Source of the DNA: Arenibacter nanhaiticus
GTDB taxonomy: Bacteria; Bacteroidota; Bacteroidia; Flavobacteriales; Flavobacteriaceae
Direction: 5' to 3'
DNA length: 64,000 nt
Assembly (NCBI RefSeq): GCF_900141935.1
Contig: NZ_FQYX01000006.1
Location: 62,001-126,000 of the forward strand
The position numbers were made by a program, and so were the translations under genes. Below the pieces are notes generated by a model that saw only the letters and a program-made list of their open reading frames with translations, searched no databases and was not told the DNA's origin. The stretch's first letter is position 1, and each line of letters opens with the position of its first letter. This document shows positions 1 through 8,766 of this stretch, one piece after another.

Positions 1-30
1 TAAACTATGGCTGGGCTAGAGAACTCAGTT

Positions 31-1208
31 TTAATCCACTCGGTTTTCATCAAAGGCCGATGGAAGTAATTTGGGAATCAATTTTATAAAAACAGGAAGT
101 AATACAGCCCCGCCAGGGAGAATGAAAATAGCTACTAGGGAAGGAATGATTTTAAAAATATACAAAAGCTGGTTTTGTACTTTTTTACGCTCCACCGGCG
201 TAAATTCCTATACCGTCGATTTTGACAATAAGGCTACCAGTTCTTTGCTTTCCGATAGTTCCTTAAGCAATCGTCTGCTGTTTCTTAAAATAAGTTTATT
301 GTTAATTCTAGACATGCTGTCATAAAACTGCACCGCCGTATTATGGTCTTTGAAATGAGGTGTTTTATGGATATTTATCTCAAAAAATAAGCTTACCTCG
401 TATAGCGATTTTGCCATGGTTGAAGGGGCAAATCCTAAATCCTTTCCGATCCCAAAAATAAATTCAGATTCCTATAATCCCACAAATGATCTTCCCATAC
501 CGTAAGGCATGCCACATCTAAAAAATATTGGTTTTCATAAACCGAGAACCTTTGTGGTAACTGATGGCGATAAGAACCGTCAAAATTTTATTGTTGCTAT
601 CAATAAAGGTGAGAGAGGCCGCAAAAAGTTGTGCGAGCTTTTCATCGGTCCTGTTCTTAGCCTTTGAATTTAAGGCGTAATAGGTGATATTGATGGTAAT
701 ATGCCCTAAACCTTTCGCTATTTCCTTGATTGAAGGCGTTCTTTCCAAATACCTTTTAAATGCGAGTACATCTATAAATAGTAAAGTGTTGGTAATGTTG
801 CTGTTAAAGGTTTTGCTAATAAGGTTGGCTTTTTAATAGATCCTAGAATCTAATAGTTTTCTAGTTGGTCAGAGGTTTTCTTTCCCGTTCATGTCTTATT
901 TAAGAAGGAAATTTTGTTGATTTAGAAATCCTTATAGAACTTAAAAATACTGGGAAATCATGGTCTTGGGGCTTAAACCTGTATGTGTGGTAGAGGGCTG
1001 TTGGGAGATTTATTTTAGCTTTTTCATCTTAAGACAGTGGGTGTTCACTTTCAATAAAGGCAGGTGCCTTTAGATTAATGCCGTACACAAAACCGGCGTC
1101 CCTTAATTGGGTGTATAAATCCTCAAAGTAAGTAAAATACGCTCCATGGTCCTTTATTGGAAAGCAAAACTTAGCGATCCAACCAAAGGCAGAAGGTTTC
1201 AGAGGTAT
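31..1208 (-). pseudogene. Decayed LETM1-related biofilm-associated protein gene
   Basis: Translating the minus strand in pieces gives a nearly continuous match, from memory, to the flavobacterial LETM1-related biofilm-associated protein. Pieces in order: PSAFGWIAKF and LRDAGFVYGINL near 1100-1200, LLFIDVLAFKRYLE near 760, INITYYALNSK near 690, FLDVACLTVWEDH near 500, QFYDSMSRINNKL near 330, and the hydrophobic end LPGGAVLLPVFIKLIPKLLP near 60-120. Reading is broken by in-frame TAA at 1029-1031 and 900-902, by at least two frameshifts (about 530-570 and 440-490), and by in-frame TAG at 208-210, after which the frame continues unchanged to a natural stop at 31-33. The likely start codon reads ATA, so it may also be lost. 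The several lesions make this a dead gene. Family assignment is from memory of conserved segments. Confidence 0.75.
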
Positions 1209-1261
1209 AATATTTAGAAAATTTGGATAAAATATATTTTTCCAATCATAAAATACAACAA

Positions 1262-1298
1262 ACCCCTTTCCCTATAAATTATGGATGGGGAAAGGGGT
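1262..1298 (-). terminator. Terminator of the DoxDA gene
   Basis: An 11-bp perfect stem (ACCCCTTTCCC with its complement) and a 15-nt loop lie about 60 nt past the stop of the DoxDA gene. On the minus strand a T-rich stretch follows. Confidence 0.7.
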
Positions 1299-1361
1299 GC
1301 TTAAAGGGTGGTTACCACAACGGTTGATGGTAATTTTTATACCATTTACGGTTCAAATACT

Positions 1362-2390
1362 TTACTGTTTTTCAATATTGGCCTTCCAAGTGGCACCACT
1401 AATATCGATTAACTTTAATTCATAAGAACCACTCGCTAAGTTCCTGAATTTTTCGTCTTCGATCGTTAGCGTTGCTTTTGCTCCCAAAGGAATGATCATA
1501 CTATGAGCGCCTGGTTTTACCATAGCAACATAGTTGTTAGCGATATTTTCTTTAGGAAAAGCAGATAGATCTTTACCATTTAATTCCATAATTTTTTTTC
1601 CCTCCTCGGTGGTAAGCTCTATTCCGATCAAAAACGAACCGTATACATCGGCACCCTCTACTCTATAAACTTGAAAGGAAAGTTGGTTTTGAACTATATT
1701 AGAATCGGCAATTTCAATTTTTGGTTTAACAGATTTATTATGTAGGTTACCCCAAACGCCACCGTGGAAAACCTGGTTGGTGAACAGGGTCATAAATAAT
1801 ATCAGCAAAGCTCCGGTTAGTACAACTTTGGGAATCACCTTCGTTTTTAAAGGTAATATTCCCGATCCTATCCAACTAAACCAAGACTTCTGGGTAATTT
1901 TATGGTTTCGTTGTAGAAGAAAATAATCTAGCGAATACTTGTCGCTTCCACTAAGGAAAAGGGTAAAGCCTGCTGCTATTCCCAGAACGCCAATCTGCCA
2001 TTCGTCTAAACAAGTCGTTCCTATCCAACCCGAGCCTAATAAGATTCCCATGGCCAAACCAAATACGCCAATACTCATCAGTCTTGTAAAGAGTCCAAAA
2101 ATTAATAATAAGCCTACGATACCTTCCACAATGGTAAATATCACCATGGCCCACCACAAGGCGTCCGGGTTGGTTACCAGATATTCTATAATGGGTTTGA
2201 TTCCTAGGGCATTGGGTAGGAAATGATTGAATTTTTCGCCAATATAACCGGAAACTTCGGGGTCTAGTTTATTTTCTAGGGCTACTCTTCTCCAAAAAGC
2301 TGAAAAATAAGTCCACCCTACTACTAACCTAAGGGCAAGTGAAAAAAGTCCCGCCATATTGTAGGACTGGGATAAATTTTGTTGTTGCAT
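1362..2390 (-). CDS. DoxD-DoxA fusion, thiosulfate:quinone oxidoreductase-like membrane protein
   Basis: 342 aa. Residues 1 to about 170 form a four-helix DoxD/DoxX-type membrane domain (helices near 14-33, 75-97, 102-120, 128-148). A fifth helix lies near 187-206. Residues from about 210 to the end form an extracytoplasmic domain resembling DoxA. In Acidianus DoxD and DoxA are separate subunits of an enzyme that oxidises thiosulfate to tetrathionate with quinone as acceptor; fused forms are common in Bacteroidota. Whether this one uses thiosulfate is not shown by the sequence, and no other sulfur-oxidation gene lies nearby. It starts 55 nt after a small membrane-anchored protein gene on the same strand and is probably cotranscribed with it. 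A terminator follows at 1262-1298. Confidence 0.8.
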   Translation of the reverse strand: MQQQNLSQSYNMAGLFSLALRLVVGWTYFSAFWRRVALENKLDPEVSGYIGEKFNHFLPNALGIKPIIEYLVTNPDALWWAMVIFTIVEGIVGLLLIFGLFTRLMSIGVFGLAMGILLGSGWIGTTCLDEWQIGVLGIAAGFTLFLSGSDKYSLDYFLLQRNHKITQKSWFSWIGSGILPLKTKVIPKVVLTGALLILFMTLFTNQVFHGGVWGNLHNKSVKPKIEIADSNIVQNQLSFQVYRVEGADVYGSFLIGIELTTEEGKKIMELNGKDLSAFPKENIANNYVAMVKPGAHSMIIPLGAKATLTIEDEKFRNLASGSYELKLIDISGATWKANIEKQ

Positions 2391-2445
2391 AAATGTTGAT
2401 ATTTTATATAAAAGATGATTTTGTTTTGCTTAAAAAGTGGCAAAA

Positions 2446-2832
2446 TCAAATCATATATTTTAATCTTTTATATAAAATATAGAGCGGGACACCTTCTTTC
2501 TTATGGAAATGGGGCGGCCCCAAGCATGCATTGATGATATTGCGATCGGGGAAATGAAAGACCCAAGGAGAACTAGGGTTTAGACGAGGTTGTGGAAGCG
2601 CTTTTTTGGAGGATGCCGCCTTTATTTTTCTAGATAAGACGTATTCGGAGTCATCATATGTGTTCTCCTTGAAGCAGCTTTTACTTTTGTTAATGGTTTT
2701 TGTAGGTGTAGCACCAAACTCATCCTGAACAAAGTTTCTAACAAAGCAGGGCGCCAATATTAAAAGTAGCCCAATAGTCAATGCGCCTACCAATAGCTGT
2801 TTACTTATGATATGTTGTAAAATTGGACGCAT
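2446..2832 (-). CDS. Small membrane-anchored protein of unknown function
   Basis: 128 aa. An N-terminal hydrophobic segment (about residues 9-30, QLLVGALTIGLLLILAPCF) suggests a signal anchor. The rest is polar and should be periplasmic. It has three Cys (about residues 29, 53 and 104) and a C-terminal stretch ending HFHKKEGVPLYILYKRLK. I recall similar orphan proteins beside DoxX-type genes in flavobacteria but know no function. It lies between the chromate-type transporter and DoxDA, same strand, 55 nt from DoxDA. The hydrophobic start and neat spacing argue for a real gene. Confidence 0.6.
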   Translation of the reverse strand: MRPILQHIISKQLLVGALTIGLLLILAPCFVRNFVQDEFGATPTKTINKSKSCFKENTYDDSEYVLSRKIKAASSKKALPQPRLNPSSPWVFHFPDRNIINACLGPPHFHKKEGVPLYILYKRLKYMI

Positions 2833-2883
2833 TAATGTATTTGCATAAGTGTACTAATGATCATAGCCAAATGGCCACCTTCA

Positions 2884-2891
2884 CAAACCTA
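2884..2891 (-). promoter_or_regulatory. Possible -7 element for the small protein/DoxDA pair
   Basis: The minus strand reads TAGGTTTG, matching the Bacteroidota -7 consensus TAnnTTTG, about 50 nt before the start at 2832. No good TTTG lies 19-20 nt upstream, so the call is weak. Confidence 0.3.
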
Positions 2892-2968
2892 CTTAATCTT
2901 TCCAAACTCGTTACAGTTCATAACAAATCATTAACGATTTTTATAGTCATATCAAAAGGGTGTCCTTT

Positions 2969-4090
2969 TTATATCAGGGACAAGAAATACCCTAAAACAG
3001 CCCCTCCAAGTACAATAAAACCACTGTTCATTTTTTTAAAAACAAATACGGTAAGCATGCTGGCCACTGCAATAAAAATCATTCGCCAATCGGTAAGGGT
3101 TTCTTTTCCCATGCTAATACAGACGGCAACGATTACCGCTACTGCGGCAACATTGACGGCATCTAAAAAGGCGGCCATTATTTTAGAATCCCTCATTTTG
3201 GGAATCAGAGGGTTGAGGATCAAAACAAATAAAAATGAGGGTAGAAAAATGCCCACTGTAGCTGCAATAGCTCCTAAGGGGCCGTTCATTTGCCAACCTA
3301 TAAAAGTAGCCGTAGTTAAAATAGGACCGGGAGTAAATTGACCAACGGCGATTGCATCGATCAATTCTTGACTGCTAAGCAGGCCTTTTGCAACCAGTTC
3401 TGCATCTAAAAATGCAAATAAGACATAGCCACTACCGTAAAGAATGGCACCGATTTTTAAAAAGGTCAGGAAAATTTTAAGACTCCCTATCTTAAGGGCC
3501 GAACTCCATTGAAAAAGTAATAATGGTGCGATAGATGAAAAGGTAGATTTTCTTTGGCCAATTAGATAAATTAGTACACCCATAAATCCACATCCAAACA
3601 AGGCGATAATTTCATTGACCCCCATAACACATAGGATGGCAGTAATTAAACCTAAAATAGCCAAGGTGGTGTTTTTGATGGCCTTTTGTCCAAGCCGGTA
3701 TGCAGCCATGAGGATGATGGCGATAACTGCAGGTTTGATACCGTATATAAATGGAGTTACCGCTGGCAGTTGGCCATACTCTTTATACAACCATGCGAAA
3801 ATACCAGTGATGAACATAGCAGGTGCAATAAAACAAATACCGGCCACAATAAGTCCTTTCCATCCGGCCCTTTCATGACCGCAATGCATGGTCATTTCGG
3901 TAGAATTGGGACCGGGAATTATATTGGTGGCCCCTATGAGGTCTAAAAAGTGTTCCCGGCTCATCCATTTTCTTTTATGGACAACCTCGTCCTCCATCAT
4001 AGCAATATGTGCGGCCGGACCTCCGAATGAAATACTGCCCAATTTGAAAAATAGCCATGCTATTTCTTTTAGTTTCTTGCTTTGTGACAT
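2969..4090 (-). CDS. chrA: Chromate-type anion transporter (CHR family, two-domain)
   Basis: 373 aa, about 10 membrane helices, with the internal duplication of long-chain CHR proteins. The first half carries SISFGGP (residues 19-25) and IIPGPNSTEM (57-66). The second half carries the counterparts LYGSGY and FTPGPI near 215 and 245. The family exports chromate, driven by the membrane potential, but many members have never been tested with chromate and could carry another oxyanion such as sulfate. Next to a thiosulfate-oxidoreductase-like gene, a sulfur oxyanion is a reasonable alternative (inference). It is 136 nt from the small gene downstream, so it may be a separate transcript. Confidence 0.85.
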   Translation of the reverse strand: MSQSKKLKEIAWLFFKLGSISFGGPAAHIAMMEDEVVHKRKWMSREHFLDLIGATNIIPGPNSTEMTMHCGHERAGWKGLIVAGICFIAPAMFITGIFAWLYKEYGQLPAVTPFIYGIKPAVIAIILMAAYRLGQKAIKNTTLAILGLITAILCVMGVNEIIALFGCGFMGVLIYLIGQRKSTFSSIAPLLLFQWSSALKIGSLKIFLTFLKIGAILYGSGYVLFAFLDAELVAKGLLSSQELIDAIAVGQFTPGPILTTATFIGWQMNGPLGAIAATVGIFLPSFLFVLILNPLIPKMRDSKIMAAFLDAVNVAAVAVIVAVCISMGKETLTDWRMIFIAVASMLTVFVFKKMNSGFIVLGGAVLGYFLSLI

Positions 4091-4274
4091 TTTAAATTCG
4101 CTGCAATTAGTTATTTAGCCTTGCTTTTAAGGATGCAAATAACGGATTTTGTGTATTACTTGTATAGATATTACGCAAAGAATTGTGAACAAAAGGCAGA
4201 AGGGGAATTTTATTATTTCGTTGGCCAATCTATGGCAACTTTAGGAATAACCAGAGAATTGGTTTCAATAATAT

Positions 4275-4309
4275 AAAGGCTGCCCACATTGGTTGTAGAC
4301 AGCCTTTTT
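4275..4309. terminator. Possible terminator hairpin
   Basis: An 8-bp stem AAAGGCTG/CAGCCTTT with a 17-nt loop is followed on the plus strand by five T. It lies between the oxidoreductase end (4376) and the chrA start, both on the minus strand. The T run is on the opposite strand, so the assignment is uncertain. Confidence 0.4.
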
Positions 4310-4375
4310 AAATTACCTGACAGGCCCGGGATAATAATTTTGACGCTAGCAATGTTCATCGACGCCCCCGTATTA

Positions 4376-5398
4376 TTAGGATTCCAATATTTCCAATTGT
4401 TTAATTACCTGTTCCTCGGTTACTGGGTAGGGCTTGCCATTTCTTATGGTCTGATACACATATTCGAATAAATTAAGATAGGTAGATTTGTCCGAAGGGA
4501 TTGTTTCCCGCGTTCTTGTACCTTCTTCGTCAATGGTGGTCAAGATCCCATATTTACTAGGGTCTTCCATACCAAATAAAGGATCGCCAGGTCTCATGCC
4601 TTCTGACAACTGTATTTCCTGAATATTGGTGCGGTGTTTTAAATAAGAGCCTTTGGTTCCGTTGAGAATAAATGCAGGTTGCTCATCTACCACCAACATA
4701 CTCATCGTTAAAAAAACTTGTACGTCGTTAGGGTACAAGAGGTGAATATGGGCATAATCGTCTACTTGTGTATTGGGCCTAAATTGTCCCAAGGTTTTCG
4801 TCCAACTGATCGGGTTGCCAAAAAGAGAGAGTACGGCATCTAACAAATGCGGCCCTAGATCGTTGAGCAAACCGCTGCCAGGCACCGGTGTTTCTTTATG
4901 TGCTTTTGGACTAATATGGTGGCGATAGCGGTCATAACGCATATGTACCTCTACCAAGCGTCCTAATTTTCCGGAATCCAATACCTTTTGTATGGATAAA
5001 AAATCACTGTCGAACCTACGGTTCTGATAAGGAAATATATGTACGTTATGGCGTTTTGCTGCTGCATACAGTTTTTTTGCCTGATCGGAAGTTACCGTAA
5101 TGGGTTTTTCGACCAAAACATGCTTGCCTGCTTGTAGCGCCTTTAACGCAAATTCAAAGTGGGAGGCATTGGGGGTGTTTACAACCACCAGCTCTATATT
5201 GGGATCGGCAATGAGGGCATCTACAGCGTCGTAACTTTTTATCTCAGGGTAGCTGTGGTGGGCCTTTTTTTCGGACCTTTCTACCACGGCTTCAAGGGAA
5301 AATCCTTGGTGTTCCTTTAAAAAAGGAGCATGGAAGACTTTACCCGACATGCCAAAAGACAATAAGCCGGTACGTATTGTTTTCTTAGTGTTATCCAT
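4376..5398 (-). CDS. Gfo/Idh/MocA family NAD(P)-dependent oxidoreductase
   Basis: 340 aa, the normal length. The N-terminal Rossmann fold starts at residue 8 and shows the family signature HVLVEKP (93-99), whose Lys is a catalytic/cofactor residue. The C-terminal dehydratase-like domain has LNDLGPHLLDAV (178-189) with the usual active-site His. The N-terminal GMSGKVFHAP resembles the GLGGRVFHAP of the YdgJ-like subgroup. Members oxidise or reduce sugars, inositols or related compounds, and the substrate cannot be told from sequence. It appears monocistronic. Confidence 0.88.
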   Translation of the reverse strand: MDNTKKTIRTGLLSFGMSGKVFHAPFLKEHQGFSLEAVVERSEKKAHHSYPEIKSYDAVDALIADPNIELVVVNTPNASHFEFALKALQAGKHVLVEKPITVTSDQAKKLYAAAKRHNVHIFPYQNRRFDSDFLSIQKVLDSGKLGRLVEVHMRYDRYRHHISPKAHKETPVPGSGLLNDLGPHLLDAVLSLFGNPISWTKTLGQFRPNTQVDDYAHIHLLYPNDVQVFLTMSMLVVDEQPAFILNGTKGSYLKHRTNIQEIQLSEGMRPGDPLFGMEDPSKYGILTTIDEEGTRTRETIPSDKSTYLNLFEYVYQTIRNGKPYPVTEEQVIKQLEILES

Positions 5399-5546
5399 AA
5401 TGGTATAGGGGTGTTTTTTAGTGCTCTAGGGGGCTTCGCAATAGCAGATGCCCTTATAAAGGCCTTAGGACTATGTTGTTGTAATTATATTTAGGGCTAA
5501 AAACGATGTAGCGGTTTAGAGAAAAGGGAGCTTGCAAGAATAACTT

Positions 5547-6128
5547 TTAACCGTGTATGGTTTCCGATTTCCCGTAGTTTTTAATGACTTCTCCTTCAAA
5601 TTGTATTAATTCTTCCCATCGCTTATTAACATCGATACCCGCTCCATATTTTCTGGCAAAGCCTATAAAGGTGGTATAATGTCCGGCTTCACTGATCATC
5701 AGATCGCGATAAAAAGTAGCTAGTTCTGGGTCTTTTATCTTGGTAGATAATAGCTTAAAACGTTCACAGCTACGGGCTTCTATCATGGCCGAGAACAACA
5801 ATCTATCTACTAAGGATTGCTGACGGCTACCACCTTTGATCATAAACTTATACAGTTCATTTACGTAACTGTCCTTGCGTTCGCGTCCTAGGGTATACCC
5901 ACGTTTTTTTATGATTTCATGAACCATTTCAAAATGTTGTAACTCTTCTTGGGCCAAGGTCAATAGATCTGTTACCAGTTCTGTGTGCTCAGAGTTTAAA
6001 GTAATTATAGAAATGGCATTGGTAGCTGCTTTTTGTTCGCACCAAGCATGATCGGTCAGTATTTCTTCAATATTAGATTCCACAATATTAACCCATCGTG
6101 GATCTGTTTCTAATTTTAACCCTAGCAT
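5547..6128 (-). CDS. miaE: tRNA-(ms2io6A)-hydroxylase
   Basis: 193 aa. A ferritin-like di-iron monooxygenase that hydroxylates the isopentenyl side chain of ms2i6A37 in tRNA. Di-iron ligand motifs are visible: EELQH (61-65), EARSCERF (about 117-124) and ISEAGH (about 145-150). The length and the start MLGLKLETDPRW fit the family. It follows the GAF protein gene by 61 nt on the same strand and may share its transcript. It implies MiaA/MiaB elsewhere in the genome. Confidence 0.9.
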   Translation of the reverse strand: MLGLKLETDPRWVNIVESNIEEILTDHAWCEQKAATNAISIITLNSEHTELVTDLLTLAQEELQHFEMVHEIIKKRGYTLGRERKDSYVNELYKFMIKGGSRQQSLVDRLLFSAMIEARSCERFKLLSTKIKDPELATFYRDLMISEAGHYTTFIGFARKYGAGIDVNKRWEELIQFEGEVIKNYGKSETIHG

Positions 6129-6189
6129 AGCAATGTTTTTAGGTAAAGGTAACTAATCTTCTTAAAAAAAGGGGAGGGGATCTTGTCCT

Positions 6190-6672
6190 TTATGGGAGTA
6201 TTACAAACTTGCTAATTTCCGAACCAATTTTTAAAAGAGTACTTACCTCGTCTTCTTTAAAATCATATGGTACCGGCTTTGCTATTCCCAAAGTACCAAA
6301 TAAACGGCCTTCTAAAAGCATGGGTATCGCTATGGAGCCTTCTACCTTTGTGTCTTTTGCCGAAGGGCGGGCCACACCCGAATTATCGGTTTGAAGGTTA
6401 CACATTTCTACGGGTTTTAAGCGTTCAGCAGCAATACCGGCCATACCTTTTCCAATAGGAATTAGGGATAATTTGGGAATTAAAAACTCCGGAATGCCTT
6501 TATGTGCTTGTAACTTCAATAAGGAAGTGCTTGGGTCCAAAAAGTGAATGGTTCCAGTAGTACAATCAAAATAAGAAATAATATCGGATAGAGTTTGTTG
6601 CCAATCGATCGTAGGCTGATTTAACCCTTTATATATAGCATCTAATAATAAATCATTTTTTTCACTCGTCAT
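6190..6672 (-). CDS. Single GAF-domain protein
   Basis: 160 aa, essentially one GAF domain (about residues 24-158) with the typical ending GSIAIPMLLEGRLFGTLGIA. It is cytosolic, with no signal peptide or output domain. It lacks the Cys pattern of free-methionine-(R)-sulfoxide reductase, so it is more likely a small-molecule sensor. It sits directly upstream of miaE, but no functional link is known. Confidence 0.8.
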   Translation of the reverse strand: MTSEKNDLLLDAIYKGLNQPTIDWQQTLSDIISYFDCTTGTIHFLDPSTSLLKLQAHKGIPEFLIPKLSLIPIGKGMAGIAAERLKPVEMCNLQTDNSGVARPSAKDTKVEGSIAIPMLLEGRLFGTLGIAKPVPYDFKEDEVSTLLKIGSEISKFVILP

Positions 6673-6799
6673 GGTAGTTCTATTTTTTAACTATCCAAAT
6701 GTAACAATTTGCTTCAACAAAAATATACCTTAAAGATGTTAATACTACCCCTAAATATGCTCGAAGCCCAATTAGTGGCGTCGATACATTAGAATAAAG

Positions 6800-6834
6800 A
6801 AGGCCGTCTAACATTAATTAGACGGCCTTTTTTT
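6800..6834. terminator. Strong terminator hairpin
   Basis: A perfect 12-bp stem (AAGGCCGTCTAA with its complement), a 6-nt loop and a T run on the plus strand, between the sodC end and the GAF gene start. It probably ends sodC transcription, although the best T run points the other way. Confidence 0.7.
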
Positions 6835-6855
6835 ATGTTGTAAAAGTAGTTGTGA

Positions 6856-7443
6856 TTATTCTATAATCCCAGTACAGCTAACCCTTCCGCCAGCATCCCC
6901 TGTAGGTTGGGTTACAAAATCATCAACTCCTTGGTGAACGATAACTGCTTTTCCAAGGATGTTTTTTGTATCGTCATCACAGCCAATACACCATTCATCT
7001 GTTGAGAATTCTACAGTACCATTTCCATCGGCATCGGCGGTAAAATTACCAATATCACCTCTGTGATATCCTTCTTCTGCTCCCCATTTTCCATGATTGG
7101 CAAAAGTAGGGTTCCAGTGACCTCCGGTCGATTTACCATCTGCCGAAGAACAATCTGCCTTTTCATGTAAGTGAATAGCATGTTCCCCTGGCGTCAATCC
7201 TGTTAATGTTGCCTTCATGGTAACCGTACCGTCTTCCTCGGTAAAGCTAACATCTCCGGTAACATTACTATCGCTTTTAGGCTCCATGGAAAACTTAATG
7301 GTTTTAACCTCAATCTTTTCGGTTATTTCCTTTGCCGTAGCTTCAATTTCCTCCATAGCCTCTTTGGATTCTTTTTTCACCTCCTTACAGCTAAAGGAAG
7401 CTATTAAAATAATCCCTAAAGACAATACCTTTATTTTTTTCAT
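6856..7443 (-). CDS. sodC: Cu/Zn superoxide dismutase, lipoprotein
   Basis: 195 aa. A lipoprotein signal with lipobox Cys19 (ASFSC) is followed by a charged, Lys/Glu-rich linker (about 20-48), then the SodC barrel. Metal ligands are all present: His91 and His93 (HLH), His109 (GGHWNP, bridging), His117, His127 and Asp130 (HRGD), and His170 (VIVHQG). Cys98 and Cys190 can form the structural disulfide. The insert WCIGCDDD (151-158) has an extra CxxC. It dismutates superoxide outside the cytoplasm. It is monocistronic, with a promoter at 7470-7501 and a hairpin after the stop. Confidence 0.92.
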   Translation of the reverse strand: MKKIKVLSLGIILIASFSCKEVKKESKEAMEEIEATAKEITEKIEVKTIKFSMEPKSDSNVTGDVSFTEEDGTVTMKATLTGLTPGEHAIHLHEKADCSSADGKSTGGHWNPTFANHGKWGAEEGYHRGDIGNFTADADGNGTVEFSTDEWCIGCDDDTKNILGKAVIVHQGVDDFVTQPTGDAGGRVSCTGIIE

Positions 7444-7469
7444 CAGTTCTTAAATTTTAAATTAATAGT

Positions 7470-7501
7470 TAAAGTTACGTATAATTTAAAACGATATCAA
7501 A
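7470..7501 (-). promoter_or_regulatory. sodC promoter (Bacteroidota type)
   Basis: On the minus strand TTTG (7498-7501) is followed after 20 nt by TAACTTTA (7470-7477), one base from the TAnnTTTG consensus. It lies about 27 nt before the sodC start codon. Confidence 0.55.
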
Positions 7502-7550
7502 ACTAAGTGGAATTGATTTTAGCTTCATAAACAGTGGGGGCTTTCCTAAA

Positions 7551-7851
7551 CTATGCGTTTTGTAATGATAGTAGCTTCATTGTGAAGGGTTTTGTGGACG
7601 GGACATTTGTCGGCTATTTCGAGCAAAGGGCCGATTTGTTTTTTGTCTAGTTCCCCATGAATTTTGATCTAGCGTGTAAAAGTGCCTATTTTGGAATTCT
7701 CAGTTTCACAATTAGCACAATCTTCTGCATGTAATTTTTTTCTTTTGACGTACATTTGAAGGGGCATCGCGGTACAGGCCGATAATCCGGCAGAAACCAA
7801 TTCATAGGGAGAGGGGCCATAATTGTTTCCCAAAAAATCGATAGGTTCTTA
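7551..7851 (-). pseudogene. OsmC/Ohr-family gene remnant with in-frame TAG
   Basis: One minus-strand frame reads GNNYGPSPYELVSAGLSACT, then a CxxC segment (DCANCE), IGTFTR, stop TAG at 7669-7671, then in the same frame IHGELDKKQ and LEIADKCPVHKTLH to a natural TAG at 7551. Both redox cysteines of the OsmC fold are kept (SACTAM and DKCPVH). A second in-frame stop (TAA, 7849-7851) lies just before EPIDFLGNN, and the N-terminal third of the usual protein is not found. The remnant ends against the NYN gene. The truncation plus two stops make it a pseudogene. OsmC proteins detoxify organic peroxides or act as thiol-dependent stress proteins. Confidence 0.8.
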
Positions 7852-7894
7852 GCTGTTTGATGTGGTAGGCTTACAATTTGGCCTTATGAATCGC

Positions 7895-8635
7895 TTATCT
7901 ATTTCTTACATAGATTAATTTAGACCTTCCTTTTGAGCCTTCCCTTTGGTCGATCTCGAAATTTTTGATAGATTTTATAAGTGGGGTTAGTTTTTGATAT
8001 CCGTAATTCCTAGAATCAAAGTTGGGCTGTTTTTTCTGTAAAAGACTACCAACGTCTCCTAAAAAGGCCCAACCATCATCATCGGCCAAAGCAGATATGG
8101 TAGAGGCAATAAGTTTAATCTGTTTGGAGGTGATCTTATCTACACTGGTTTTCTTTCTAGATCTGCTGTCCGAGGACTCTAATGAACTTTCCTCCGATTG
8201 ATCCTTTAAAATTTCGATATATATAAATTTGTCACAAGCGACAATAAAAGGGCTTGGTGTTTTCTTTTCCCCAATCCCAATCACATGCATTCCGGCTTCA
8301 CGTAATCTGGTCGCCAAACGCGTAAAATCACTGTCACTAGAAACAATACAAAAACCGTTCACCTTATTGGAGTAAAGAATATCCATGGCATCGATGATCA
8401 TGGCCGAATCGGTGGCGTTTTTACCGGTGGTGTAAGCGTACTGTTGTATGGGAGTGATGGCATTTTCTAACAAAAGGTTTTTCCATTTCGAGAGTTTAGG
8501 ATTGGTCCAATCACCGTAAATTCTTTTGATGGTAGGGTTTCCATATTTGGCAATCTCTTCCATCATCTCCTTTACATAGGCCGATGGAATATTATCACCA
8601 TCAATTAATACTGCAAGGTTTATTTCCATGTTCAT
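7895..8635 (-). CDS. NYN (PIN-like) RNase domain protein with C-terminal LOTUS/OST-HTH domain
   Basis: 246 aa. Residues 6 to about 145 form a NYN domain with the expected acidic residues: LIDGDN (10-15), NATDSAMI (73-80) and SSDSDF (99-104). A Ser/Lys-rich linker (about 148-165) leads to a C-terminal LOTUS/OST-HTH-like domain (about 168-245), including DDGWAFLGDVGSLLQKKQP. LOTUS domains bind RNA, so this is likely a single-strand RNA nuclease or RNA-binding regulator (inference). The start MNMEINLAVLIDGDN is standard; the second Met is also possible. Confidence 0.85.
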   Translation of the reverse strand: MNMEINLAVLIDGDNIPSAYVKEMMEEIAKYGNPTIKRIYGDWTNPKLSKWKNLLLENAITPIQQYAYTTGKNATDSAMIIDAMDILYSNKVNGFCIVSSDSDFTRLATRLREAGMHVIGIGEKKTPSPFIVACDKFIYIEILKDQSEESSLESSDSRSRKKTSVDKITSKQIKLIASTISALADDDGWAFLGDVGSLLQKKQPNFDSRNYGYQKLTPLIKSIKNFEIDQREGSKGRSKLIYVRNR

Positions 8636-8687
8636 TTTATTGTTGTTGCTACTAAGCTAATAATTTATCGGGGATTGGCCATTTAAA

Positions 8688-8728
8688 AACACCTATTCCT
8701 CCATTTTTAAGGTGGTAGAATAGGTGTT
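8688..8728 (-). terminator. Terminator of the M1 peptidase gene
   Basis: A perfect 11-bp stem (AACACCTATTC with its complement) with a 19-nt loop, followed on the minus strand by a T-rich run, about 40 nt past the M1 peptidase stop. Confidence 0.7.
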
Positions 8729-8766
8729 CAAAGCAATTTTTTTTAAGGCTATGCTATGTCATATAC

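Noticed and set aside
2823-3341. A 172-codon plus-strand frame opposite chrA.
   Set aside because: Antisense to clear CHR-family coding sequence.
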